Part shown: positions 23,794-31,138 of the stretch, in pieces
How the letters are laid out: every line of letters begins with the position of its first letter
Numbering within the stretch: position 1 is the first letter of the stretch
NCBI GenBank assembly: GCA_030540195.1
Contig: JAUNWT010000014.1
Span: forward strand, 1-40,036
Length of the DNA: 40,036 nucleotides
DNA from: Bacillota bacterium
GTDB taxonomy: Bacteria > Bacillota_I > Bacilli_A > Erysipelotrichales > Coprobacillaceae
Reading direction: 5' to 3'
Position numbers and translations under genes: made by a program
The notes under the pieces: model-generated
The model's input: the letters and a program-made list of their open reading frames with translations, nothing else
Told to the model about the DNA's origin: nothing
Databases searched by the model: none

Positions 23794-24672
23794 ATGAATA
23801 TAGATCAATTAAAATATTTTTGTGCTGTTTGTAGATATCAATCTTTTTCTAAAGCAGCAATTGAAATGAATATTTCACAATCTTCTCTTTATAAACAAAT
23901 TGCACATCTAGAAAATGAACTTGATGTTTTATTGTTTGATCGTTCAAAAAGACAAATTACTTTAACGGTTTATGGTGAAAATCTTTTAAATGATGTACAA
24001 AAAATAATAAATGATTATGATTCTATGATCAATCATCTTCACCAATTAAAAGTAGAAATGAATTCTCAAATAAAAATAGGAATTCTACCACTCATTTCTT
24101 CTTTTAATCTCTTTCAAACATTAAATTCTATGAAACAAACATTTCCAAATTTAAAAATAGATTTTGATGAGATAGAAGAAAAAGATTTATCAACTAAAAT
24201 AGAAAACAATAACTATGATATCCTTATTCTAAGAGAAACTAAAAATCCCTTGCTTCATGAATATCATAAAATAAAACTCTTTTCCGATCATTTAGTCGCT
24301 TTAGTTTCTTTAGAAAATAAAGCCTCTCATTTAAAAGAATTATCCCTTAATGAACTTAATCAAAGTTCAATACTATTACCACCATCCTATACAACGATTT
24401 CTAATACTTTTATTGACACTTGTAAAAAGGCACAAATTGAACCCTCTATCATTAAATATGGCAGACTTGAAACCTTAATCAATATCGTTGAACATAGTTC
24501 TAATGACATTGCTATTTCTACTAAAAAATCAATAACTGCTTTTAAACAAAAACAATCAAAAATAAAAGAACTCACACCTCGTATTTCATGTGATGTTTAT
24601 CTTTATTATCACAAAAAAGATAGACATATCTCTCAAATCATTTCCTATTTAACATCAATAGAGCAGTCTTAA
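23794..24672 (+). CDS. LysR family regulator of the decarboxylase module
   Basis: A 292-residue LysR-type regulator. The N-terminal HTH (SFSKAAIEMNISQSSLYKQIAHLENELDVLLFDR) is followed by a periplasmic-binding-like effector domain. It is divergent from the lpdD-like gene and convergent with ubiX. It very probably controls both transcription units, because the dyad ATTCC-N5-GGAAT occurs in front of each. A phenolic acid is the expected inducer by analogy with other gallate decarboxylase loci; that is inference. Spacing from AAAAAGGAATG to the ATG is a little long. Confidence 0.88.
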   Translation: MNIDQLKYFCAVCRYQSFSKAAIEMNISQSSLYKQIAHLENELDVLLFDRSKRQITLTVYGENLLNDVQKIINDYDSMINHLHQLKVEMNSQIKIGILPLISSFNLFQTLNSMKQTFPNLKIDFDEIEEKDLSTKIENNNYDILILRETKNPLLHEYHKIKLFSDHLVALVSLENKASHLKELSLNELNQSSILLPPSYTTISNTFIDTCKKAQIEPSIIKYGRLETLINIVEHSSNDIAISTKKSITAFKQKQSKIKELTPRISCDVYLYYHKKDRHISQIISYLTSIEQS

Positions 24673-24683
24673 CTGCTCTATTT
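24660..24683 (+). terminator. Bidirectional terminator between lysR and ubiX-type gene
   Basis: AGAGCAGT (24660-24667) and ACTGCTCT (24672-24679) pair around CTTA, with ATTT after the stem. The stop codons of both convergent genes are inside the hairpin. Confidence 0.75.
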
Positions 24684-25235
24684 CCATCTTCTAAATTCTT
24701 TCATTTCAATATCAAAAACATTTAATATTTTTCCAATCATATGATTTTCCATATCTTCTATCGTCTTTGGTTGATGATAATATGTCATCATTGGTGGTAA
24801 AATTGTAATATTCGCTATTTTTGATAAATACGCTAAATTATCTAAATGAATAGAAGATAAAGGAGATTCTCTTGTTACTAAAACAAGATTTCTTTTTTCT
24901 TTGATCATCACATCTGCCGCTCTTAGTATTAAAGAATCTGAATAACCATGCGCAATTCCTGCCACCGTTTTCATTGAACAAGGAATAATGATCATTCCTT
25001 CATTTTTAAAAGTTCCACTGGCAATACTTGCCCCAATAAATTCATTATCATAATAATAATCACACATATTTTTTAAATCAGCTTCCGTTTTATCTGATTC
25101 ATAACCTAATGTCATTAATGCACCTTTAGATACTACTAAATGAATTTCACAATCATATTTTCTTAATTCTTCTAATAACCTAATTGCTAGTGGAATACCA
25201 CTAGCACCACTTAACCCTACAACAATTCTTTTCAT
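24678..25235 (-). CDS. lpdB: UbiX-type flavin prenyltransferase (LpdB-like)
   Basis: A 185-residue flavoprotein. The N-terminal motif GLSGASGIPLAIRLLEEL is the FMN-binding start of UbiX/Pad1 proteins. IIPCSMKTVAGIAHGYSDSLILRAADV and LVLVTRESPLSSIHLDNL complete the signature. It joins dimethylallyl phosphate to FMN to make the prenylated FMN needed by UbiD enzymes. It starts 10 nt after the UbiD-type gene with GAGGTAGAAG upstream, so the two form an operon. The exact symbol rests on analogy with lpdBCD of lactic acid bacteria. Confidence 0.9.
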   Translation of the reverse strand: MKRIVVGLSGASGIPLAIRLLEELRKYDCEIHLVVSKGALMTLGYESDKTEADLKNMCDYYYDNEFIGASIASGTFKNEGMIIIPCSMKTVAGIAHGYSDSLILRAADVMIKEKRNLVLVTRESPLSSIHLDNLAYLSKIANITILPPMMTYYHQPKTIEDMENHMIGKILNVFDIEMKEFRRWK

Positions 25236-25245
25236 CTTCTACCTC

Positions 25246-26727
25246 TTAATCAAACATATCTGGAAGCCAATGTTTAGGATCAACATCCATAAATTCAGCT
25301 CTTTCAAATCGTGCTTTTTGATCAAATGGAACAGTACAATCAAAGATTGCTTTACATGCAATTCCACGTCCACGAATATGTGAAGAATATTCAGGTTGAT
25401 TGGATGGATCTAAAGGATGACATTGAACACCGGGAATTGTAATCAAATCTAAATCTGCTTGGAACCTTGTTGTCATGGCCCACATGACATCTTTAATATC
25501 AAAAGGATCAACATCTTCATCAACAATAAAGACATGTTTTAATTCCGCAAATGCACTAAACGCTAATAAAGCCGCTTGTCTTTGTCTTCCTTCATCAGAA
25601 GGTACTGTTTTTTTAAATTGCATTACCGCAATATATTTTCCTCCACCACTTGAAGCACAATAAACATTAAGTAACTTACCTGGCATTGCTTTTTCTACCA
25701 TCGTTAAAATACTCGCTTCCGTAGGAATACCTGCCATTGAAACATGTTCTTCACTTGGTCCAATACATGTTTGCATAATAGGATTTTTACGTGTAGTAAC
25801 AGCTTTTACTTTAATTATTGGTAATTCAGGATTAGCTGGTCCACAATATCCTGGAAACTCTGGCATGGCTTTTCCTGTATTTGAATTAATGTCTTCACGA
25901 ATACGTCTACCTGGTAGTATTTCTCCTTCAATGACATATTCCGCATTTGCGATAGCTCTTTCATTGATTGTTAAACATTGAACAAGTTCCACCGGTGCTT
26001 GGCGAATTGCTCCGGCTGCAGAAAGTTCATCATAACCAAGTGGTGTCGTTGGCGCTTCAAAACATGAAGCTACTTCAATAGCTGGATCAACCCCAATACT
26101 AATAGAAATAGGAAGAGCTTCTCCTTTGGCTTCAGCAAGTTCTCTAAAGTATCCTATATGGCGTGCTCCTGGTTGTAAGAAAATAGAAATTTCATCTTTT
26201 GATTGAAAACACATACGATGAATTGTTACATCTGATTCTCCTGTTTCTGGATTAGATGCATAACACATTCCTAAAGTAATATAAGGTCCTGCATCTTCTA
26301 AGGTATTCGTTGGAGCGGGTACTAATTTTCTAATATCAAAATCAGGATCATCCGCAAAATAAGTCACTTCCTGACATTTTGCTTTTTCATTAGGAATAAC
26401 GACAGGTTGAATTGGATTGTTCACGGAATCTTTTAATAAAAACCCTAATCTTTCAGGTGGACAATCTAACAAATATCCCACTCTTTTTCTACTTGCAAGT
26501 AAGCCAATGGCTACCCTTGCTCCAGGATGTCCTTTAATATTATTAAAAACCATGGCTGGTCCTTCTTGTGTAGGTCTTTTAACAGTTCCACCAGCACCAA
26601 CATGGCGATATACTCCAGATAGTTCTCCCATCGGATCAACTTCTACATCTGTTTCAACATATTGTCCTTCTATGGATTTTAATAATTCTATTGCTGAGCG
26701 TAAATCTTTTACTTTATTTTCTTTCAT
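25246..26727 (-). CDS. lpdC: UbiD-type hydroxyarylate decarboxylase (LpdC-like, gallate/protocatechuate type)
   Basis: A 493-residue prenylated-FMN decarboxylase, close to the length of known gallate decarboxylase catalytic subunits. UbiD-family features seen are TIHRMCFQS, carrying the conserved cofactor-binding Arg, and NAEYVIEGEILPGRRIRED, carrying the acidic catalytic residues. VDEDVDPFDIKDVMWAMTTRFQ is near the C-terminus. It should remove CO2 from a 4-hydroxybenzoate-like acid; the precise substrate is unknown. ATG 26727 has AAAGGAGA upstream; longer in-frame sequence lacks such a site. The promoter region carries the second ATTCC-N5-GGAAT dyad. Confidence 0.9.
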   Translation of the reverse strand: MKENKVKDLRSAIELLKSIEGQYVETDVEVDPMGELSGVYRHVGAGGTVKRPTQEGPAMVFNNIKGHPGARVAIGLLASRKRVGYLLDCPPERLGFLLKDSVNNPIQPVVIPNEKAKCQEVTYFADDPDFDIRKLVPAPTNTLEDAGPYITLGMCYASNPETGESDVTIHRMCFQSKDEISIFLQPGARHIGYFRELAEAKGEALPISISIGVDPAIEVASCFEAPTTPLGYDELSAAGAIRQAPVELVQCLTINERAIANAEYVIEGEILPGRRIREDINSNTGKAMPEFPGYCGPANPELPIIKVKAVTTRKNPIMQTCIGPSEEHVSMAGIPTEASILTMVEKAMPGKLLNVYCASSGGGKYIAVMQFKKTVPSDEGRQRQAALLAFSAFAELKHVFIVDEDVDPFDIKDVMWAMTTRFQADLDLITIPGVQCHPLDPSNQPEYSSHIRGRGIACKAIFDCTVPFDQKARFERAEFMDVDPKHWLPDMFD

Positions 26728-26803
26728 AATGTTGTCTCCTTTAACTTGTTTCCATCTTATCATTTGAAAACAACGAGAAACAATTCATCTTTTTTAATGA
26801 CTT

Positions 26804-26818
26804 ATTCCAAAATGGAAT
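26804..26818. promoter_or_regulatory. Operator-like dyad ATTCC-N5-GGAAT (copy B), upstream of the UbiD gene
   Basis: ATTCC-AAAAT-GGAAT, with one further matching pair outside (T/A), lies 77 nt upstream of the UbiD-type start. It is upstream of a plausible TTGTTT and GATAAG promoter pair on the minus strand. This position fits activation by a LysR protein. The dyad is the same as the one at 23769. Confidence 0.65.
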
Positions 26819-26833
26819 ATGTTATCCAAACAC

Positions 26834-27037
26834 AAAAAAACAGATTCAAAAGGGAGGGGGAGAATCTGTTTTTTTATCTATTATTATCTTTTTTTAAAAA
26901 GGGAAGTTTTTCATTAAGTTTTGAGTTTAAGTAAGTTCTTGTTCCTCCTTTCGTGTATTATCATAAAGAAGAAATATGAACTTTATTTAACTTTTTCATG
27001 TTTCTTCTTTGGTTGTTTTGTCAAAAATTATGTGATA
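26834..27037 (-). repeat. Intergenic repeat copy 3 (~204 bp), between the UbiD and second MATE genes
   Basis: The most diverged copy, same orientation. The hairpin stem has changed on both sides, from CAGATC/GATCTG to CAGATTC/GAATCTG, so pairing is conserved by compensation. The minus-strand block around AAAGGAGG is unchanged, and the 12-codon ORF (26961-26999) is kept with two amino-acid replacements. The repeat accounts for most of the 367 nt between the UbiD and MATE starts. A further small CACC-TTTG-GGTG hairpin with six T (27056-27073) precedes the MATE ribosome binding site on the plus strand. Confidence 0.88.
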
Positions 27038-27094
27038 CCATTATTTCAAGTGATGCACCTTTGGGTGTTTTTTATTATAGAAGGAGGGGAAGCT

Positions 27095-28432
27095 ATGAAT
27101 AAAACACAAGATTTTACTAAAGGAGTTATTTGGAAACAATTACTTTTTTTCTTTTTTCCTATCTTAATAGGTAGCTTTTTTCAACAGCTTTATAATACTG
27201 TTGATACCATTATTGTTGGTCAAGCTTGTGGGACAAATGCCCTTGCAGCTGTCGGTTCAACAGGAAATCTGACAAACTTGGTTGTTAACTTTTATGTTGG
27301 TTTATCAACGGGTGCTTCTGTTGTTATTGCTCAATATTATGGGGCTCATCATAAAGAAAAGATTCATCAAGCAGTTCATACTTCTTATATGCTTGCAATC
27401 GTTAGTGGAATTATTATGATGCTTTTTGGTTTATTCTTTTCTTATCAATGCTTGGATGCCATTGGTGTCCCTCATGATATTTTAAATGATGCTAGTCTTT
27501 ATATGAAACTTTATTTTTTAGGGATGATTCCTGGGGCTGTTTATAATATCGGTTCAGGGATTTTAAGAGCGGTAGGAGATAGTAAAAGACCACTTTATTA
27601 TTTAATTATTTGTAGTATTGTTAATGTTGTTTTTGATTTTGTTTTAGTTGTTATTTTACATAAAGGTATTGCTGGGGCAGCAATTGCGACTTTTATCGCC
27701 CAAACAGTATGTGCTATCTTGGTTACATTACAACTAACGTTTTCTAAAGATGTCTATCAATTGACATTATCAAAAATTAAATTTCATTTACATGTGTTAA
27801 AGAAAATTGTTAAAATTGGTGCACCTGCTGGAATCCAATCAACAATGTATAGTATTGCCAATATTGTCTTACAAACACATATTAATGCCTTTGGAACACA
27901 AACTATTGCTTCATGGTCAGTCTATGTGAAGATTGATGCGTTATTTTGGATGACAATGGCAGCTATTGGTGCCGCTATTACAACTTTTGTAGGTCAAAAC
28001 TATGGGGCTCATCAATACGAACGTATTCAAAAAGGCGCAAGAACTGCTTTAGCGATTGCCTTAACAATGGCGGTTTCTTTAAGTGTGATCTTATGTTTGG
28101 GCGGAAGTTATATTACAAAACTCTTTTCATCAGATCCCGCTATCGTTGAACAATGTCAAAGTTTAATGCTCTTTTTAATGCCTTTCTATTTTTCTTATTG
28201 TTGTGTAGAAATCTTTTCAGGAACCATGAGAGGATGTGGAGAATCTTTTAAACCTATGATTCTTGTCTGTCTTGGTATTTGTGTTTTACGTGTTGCTTGG
28301 GTAACCTTTATTTCTCCACATTATCCAACATTAAAGGGTGTTGTTATTTCTTATCCAATTACGTGGTTTACAACTTCCTTTCTCTTTATTATTTATTATA
28401 AACATTTTAAAAAACATCATTTTGGAGCTTAA
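27095..28432 (+). CDS. MATE family efflux transporter (second)
   Basis: A 445-residue, 12-segment membrane exporter. It opens with LLFFFFPILIGSFFQQLYNTVDTIIVGQ and carries VVIAQYYGAHHKEKIHQAV in the first half and TFVGQNYGAHQYERIQKGA in the second, the duplicated MATE repeat. AAGGAGGGG lies 5 nt before the ATG at 27095. A longer reading frame extends upstream through repeat copy 3, but it lacks a ribosome binding site and is not expected to be used. The next gene follows after two bases, so they are co-transcribed. The substrate is unknown. Confidence 0.92.
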   Translation: MNKTQDFTKGVIWKQLLFFFFPILIGSFFQQLYNTVDTIIVGQACGTNALAAVGSTGNLTNLVVNFYVGLSTGASVVIAQYYGAHHKEKIHQAVHTSYMLAIVSGIIMMLFGLFFSYQCLDAIGVPHDILNDASLYMKLYFLGMIPGAVYNIGSGILRAVGDSKRPLYYLIICSIVNVVFDFVLVVILHKGIAGAAIATFIAQTVCAILVTLQLTFSKDVYQLTLSKIKFHLHVLKKIVKIGAPAGIQSTMYSIANIVLQTHINAFGTQTIASWSVYVKIDALFWMTMAAIGAAITTFVGQNYGAHQYERIQKGARTALAIALTMAVSLSVILCLGGSYITKLFSSDPAIVEQCQSLMLFLMPFYFSYCCVEIFSGTMRGCGESFKPMILVCLGICVLRVAWVTFISPHYPTLKGVVISYPITWFTTSFLFIIYYKHFKKHHFGA

Positions 28433-28434
28433 TT

Positions 28435-28899
28435 ATGAGAAGAACGGATCGAGAAATTACAGATTTAAATAAAATAATTGAAATCATTGAAAACAATCAA
28501 TGTTGTCGTTTAGGATTTATTGATCATAGAAGTGTTTATATTGTTCCTTTAAATTATGGTTATATTTATAATGATAAACATATCTTTTATTTTCATGGGG
28601 CAAAAGTTGGAAAGAAAATCGATTTAATTAAACAAAATAATCATGTTGGTTTTGAAATCGATAATAATCATCAACTTATTGAAGGAAAAACCCCTTGTCA
28701 ATATTCTATGAAATATCAAAGTATTATTGGTAATGGATCTATTGAACTTATTGAAGAGAATGAAGAAAAGAAATTAGGATTACAACTAATCATGAAAAAT
28801 GTAGCGGGTAAAGAAGTTACATTTAATGATCAAATGGTAAGTAGTGTTGCCGTTATGAAACTGGTAGTAGATACATTAAGTTGTAAAGAACATATGTAA
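28435..28899 (+). CDS. Pyridoxamine 5'-phosphate oxidase-fold (NimA-like) flavoprotein
   Basis: A 154-residue protein of the PPOX-like split-barrel fold. RRTDREITDLNKIIEIIENNQCCRLGFIDHRSVYIVPLNYGYI and FYFHGAKVGKKIDLIKQNNHVGFEID match the NimA/YhbP-like group, which binds FMN or related cofactors and may reduce nitro or similar compounds. The start is two bases after the MATE stop, suggesting a coupled detoxification unit of modification plus export; the coupling is seen, the function is inferred. Its stop codon lies against a strong terminator. Confidence 0.8.
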   Translation: MRRTDREITDLNKIIEIIENNQCCRLGFIDHRSVYIVPLNYGYIYNDKHIFYFHGAKVGKKIDLIKQNNHVGFEIDNNHQLIEGKTPCQYSMKYQSIIGNGSIELIEENEEKKLGLQLIMKNVAGKEVTFNDQMVSSVAVMKLVVDTLSCKEHM

Positions 28900-28926
28900 A
28901 AATGGATGAAAACTCATCCATTTTTT
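28898..28926 (+). terminator. Bidirectional terminator after the PPOX gene
   Basis: AAAAATGGATGA and TCATCCATTTTT pair over AAAC. The arms end in A and T runs, so it works on both strands; the minus-strand gene's stop codon lies in the 3' arm. Confidence 0.85.
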
Positions 28927-29438
28927 AGTTTTTCTAATTCTTGTTTAAATTCTTCGATATTATCTATCCCCTTAAGAATAGATACATAAGAATTCTTTTT
29001 ATTTTTTTCTTCATAACGTTTATTATTGGTAACAGATTTCTTTGTATAATTACATTTTATAATTAACCTACCTTTAAATTCTTTATATTTAATAACCTTA
29101 TTTATTAAAATTATACTATCAGTTTCCGTATATATTATACTTGTAGCATCTGCTGTATGAACGTGATAACTTATATATTCACCAGTTATATGAAAATTAT
29201 AATCTTTACAAACATTTTTAACATTTCTAAAGTAAAAAGGCATTGTTATTAAAAAAATACAAGAAAAGAATATATCAACCACATAAATATATATAAAACC
29301 ATTAAGAATGATATCAGGTGCATTTATAATAGTTAAAAATTTTAATATTGCTACACATCCAATAAACAAGCTTACAAATACTATTAAATAATGATTTCTA
29401 ATGTTTTCCTTATAATTTTCTTCATTAAATTTATACAT
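28914..29438 (-). CDS. Small two-TM membrane protein, paralog 1 of 3
   Basis: A 174-residue protein not assigned to a known function. After MYKFNEENYKENIRNH come two hydrophobic helices (about 18-38 and 45-68), then an AT-rich-encoded soluble domain of about 90 residues. It ends with the motif KGIDNIEEFKQELEKLKNG. The same ending and N-terminus recur in the two upstream genes. The arrangement recalls YcxB-like small membrane proteins or immunity-protein arrays, but neither can be shown. It overlaps the end of paralog 2 by 8 nt. Confidence 0.7.
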   Translation of the reverse strand: MYKFNEENYKENIRNHYLIVFVSLFIGCVAILKFLTIINAPDIILNGFIYIYVVDIFFSCIFLITMPFYFRNVKNVCKDYNFHITGEYISYHVHTADATSIIYTETDSIILINKVIKYKEFKGRLIIKCNYTKKSVTNNKRYEEKNKKNSYVSILKGIDNIEEFKQELEKLKNG

Positions 29439-29928
29439 TATTTAATCTTTTCATCCTTTCTAATTCTTGTTTAAATTGTTCAATATTTGAAATTCCTTTA
29501 TAAATTTTAACTTTAGATATAAATTTATCTTTTCCCATATCATCAGTAAATGCTACCTGTGTATTTTTTCTAATATCACCATAAATTACAAAGCAAGTCT
29601 TATTTTCTTTAAAATGACTTATTTTTAAAATTTCATAATTTACAAAAAATGTTGTATCTTGTGTTTCATTATTAATTGTTATTTTCTTTGAAAATATAAT
29701 TGCATTTTTAAAAACATTTAAATCATAATTTTTACAGATTGATTTTATTGTCAGTTTATATATAAAAACTCCAAATGCAATCGTAATAAATATTAATTCT
29801 AAAATAGCTGAAAAATTATTATCGATTTTATATATTAAAACAACAAATAACACCACAAATAAATTGATGATGATGTTTAAATATTTGGAGATGTATTTTT
29901 TATAATTTTCTTTACTAAAACTATACAT
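29431..29928 (-). CDS. Small two-TM membrane protein, paralog 2 of 3
   Basis: A 165-residue paralog. It begins MYSFSKENYKKYISKY, has two membrane segments (about 17-35 and 41-60), a soluble domain, and the ending KGISNIEQFKQELERMK. AAAGGAG lies 6 nt before the ATG. It sits 12 nt downstream of paralog 3 and overlaps paralog 1, forming a three-gene unit. Sequence outside the two ends has diverged strongly while the membrane plan is kept, as expected for a family under diversifying or relaxed selection. Confidence 0.7.
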   Translation of the reverse strand: MYSFSKENYKKYISKYLNIIINLFVVLFVVLIYKIDNNFSAILELIFITIAFGVFIYKLTIKSICKNYDLNVFKNAIIFSKKITINNETQDTTFFVNYEILKISHFKENKTCFVIYGDIRKNTQVAFTDDMGKDKFISKVKIYKGISNIEQFKQELERMKRLNNV

Positions 29929-29940
29929 GTTTTCTCCTTT

Positions 29941-30491
29941 TTATTTTTTCAATCTTTCTAATTCTTGTTTAAATTCTTCGATATTTGAAATTCCTTTTAA
30001 TACATAATACTTATCTTTTTTATATTCTTTCAAATGTACTTTTTTTACATAGGGATCTCCTTTTCTAACAAGAATATCTCCATAAATTATTATTTTAGCA
30101 CCTTCATCTCTATAATTAGATACATTTCTTACAATGTATTGTTTTCTTGTAACATCTGATACACCATTTATATTTTCCATACGCGTTGTGTAATAAATAA
30201 TTTCATCATCATCTATTTCAAATTGATAATCTCTACAAAATAGTTTTGCTACTTTTGTATAAGAAGTTTTTAAAGCAATGACAAAGAACATTGAAGCCAT
30301 TACACAAAGTGTTAATAACACTCCTGTTAAATAATAAATTAAACCAATTTGTTCTTTAAGATAAATTGAATTATTTAAAAGAAGGTATAATAAAATAATT
30401 GATAAAACAAATATGATCAATAATCTTTTTACATATTTATTAATTTTAGGAACTACATATTGGTTAAAATTTTTTCATCATATTTATACAT
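29941..30491 (-). pseudogene. Small two-TM membrane protein, paralog 3 of 3, with apparent N-terminal frameshift
   Basis: The open part (29941-30420, TTG at 30420) gives 159 residues with two membrane segments and the family ending KGISNIEEFKQELERLKK. An ATG at 30491, preceded by GGATGATG, starts MYKYDEK, the expected family N-terminus. That frame stops after 12 codons. Adding one A to the six-A tract (plus-strand T run 30470-30475) would join the two frames into MYKYDEKNFNQYVVP. This is therefore a frameshifted gene, a phase-variable one, or a sequencing error; translation from the internal TTG is also possible. Confidence 0.6.
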
Positions 30492-30568
30492 TTTTACATC
30501 ATCCTTTTTATGCTATTTTATAAAAAAAATTATATTATTGCAGTATATTTTTTATTATACATATTTCT

Positions 30569-30595
30569 AAGATGATTTTTTTCATCTTTTTTTAT
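30569..30595 (+). terminator. Hairpin with T run in the leader of the orphan gene
   Basis: AAGATGA (30569-30575) pairs with TCATCTT (30582-30588) over six T, followed by further T. It lies about 60 nt before the next plus-strand gene. It could be a terminator, an attenuator or simple AT-rich noise; no convergent or upstream plus-strand gene needs it. Confidence 0.4.
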
Positions 30596-30651
30596 TTTTA
30601 AAAAGAAAAATAGAACAAAAAAGACAATATACATAGTAGGAGGAAAAGACT

Positions 30652-31122
30652 ATGAAAGATGAAAAAAGAAGTTTTAATGATGATTGTGAACATTTAATGG
30701 ATGAAACAACATTTCTCGCAAATGTTATAAAATCAATTGTAAAGGAGGTGAGTGAATATAGTTGTGAAGAAATCAAAAATTTTATACATGATGTTGTAAT
30801 TAATGATTATAAAGATACTTTATGTAGAGAAGTCAAACTGAATTATGATTTAAAATGCAATATAGATATTCCTAATAAAGGAAGAGTAAAGTTTTATATT
30901 TATTCATATAAAGAAAATAAAACGGATAATATTCCAGTACTTTTGTTCGTTAATGGATCCTTTCTTTTATCAGAAGCAACTGCTTCTAATGAAGATGAAG
31001 GTCATGATATTTTAAATATATACCCAATTTGGATTGTCCAAGCTAAAAGTCATATAAATATTTATAAACAAATAATTAGAGGACGTATTGTGTATGTACC
31101 CGTTAAATTAGATAATGATTAA
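30652..31122 (+). CDS. Hypothetical protein, unassigned
   Basis: A 156-residue acidic soluble protein that I do not recognise. It has an N-terminal helical part (FLANVIKSIVKEVSEYSCEEIKNFIHDVV), then alternating hydrophobic strands (KFYIYSYKENK, IPVLLFVNGSFLL, IYPIWIVQAKSHINIYKQ). No signal peptide or membrane helix is seen. AGGAGG lies 8 nt before the ATG. The region is more AT-rich than the flanks. The coding sequence contains an internal AAAGGAGGTGA (30741-30751), a perfect anti-Shine-Dalgarno complement, with no good start codon after it. Confidence 0.65.
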   Translation: MKDEKRSFNDDCEHLMDETTFLANVIKSIVKEVSEYSCEEIKNFIHDVVINDYKDTLCREVKLNYDLKCNIDIPNKGRVKFYIYSYKENKTDNIPVLLFVNGSFLLSEATASNEDEGHDILNIYPIWIVQAKSHINIYKQIIRGRIVYVPVKLDND

Positions 31123-31138
31123 ATTTTTTTGAAAATGA

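Noticed and set aside
20739-27037. Insertion sequence or MITE with terminal inverted repeats as explanation for the three-copy element
   Set aside because: No terminal inverted repeats at the outer ends, no target-site duplications visible, and no transposase fragment. The only inverted repeat is the terminator-like hairpin at one end. A non-autonomous mobile repeat of another kind remains possible.
26921-27094. Upstream in-frame extension of the second MATE gene (MSLSKFLFLLSCIII...) through repeat copy 3, with similar open frames in copies 1 and 2
   Set aside because: The TTG start has no ribosome binding site. The substitutions among copies change amino acids freely, and a strong AAGGAGGGG with ATG at 27095 gives the canonical MATE N-terminus. 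The open frame is a by-product of the conserved, T-rich repeat.
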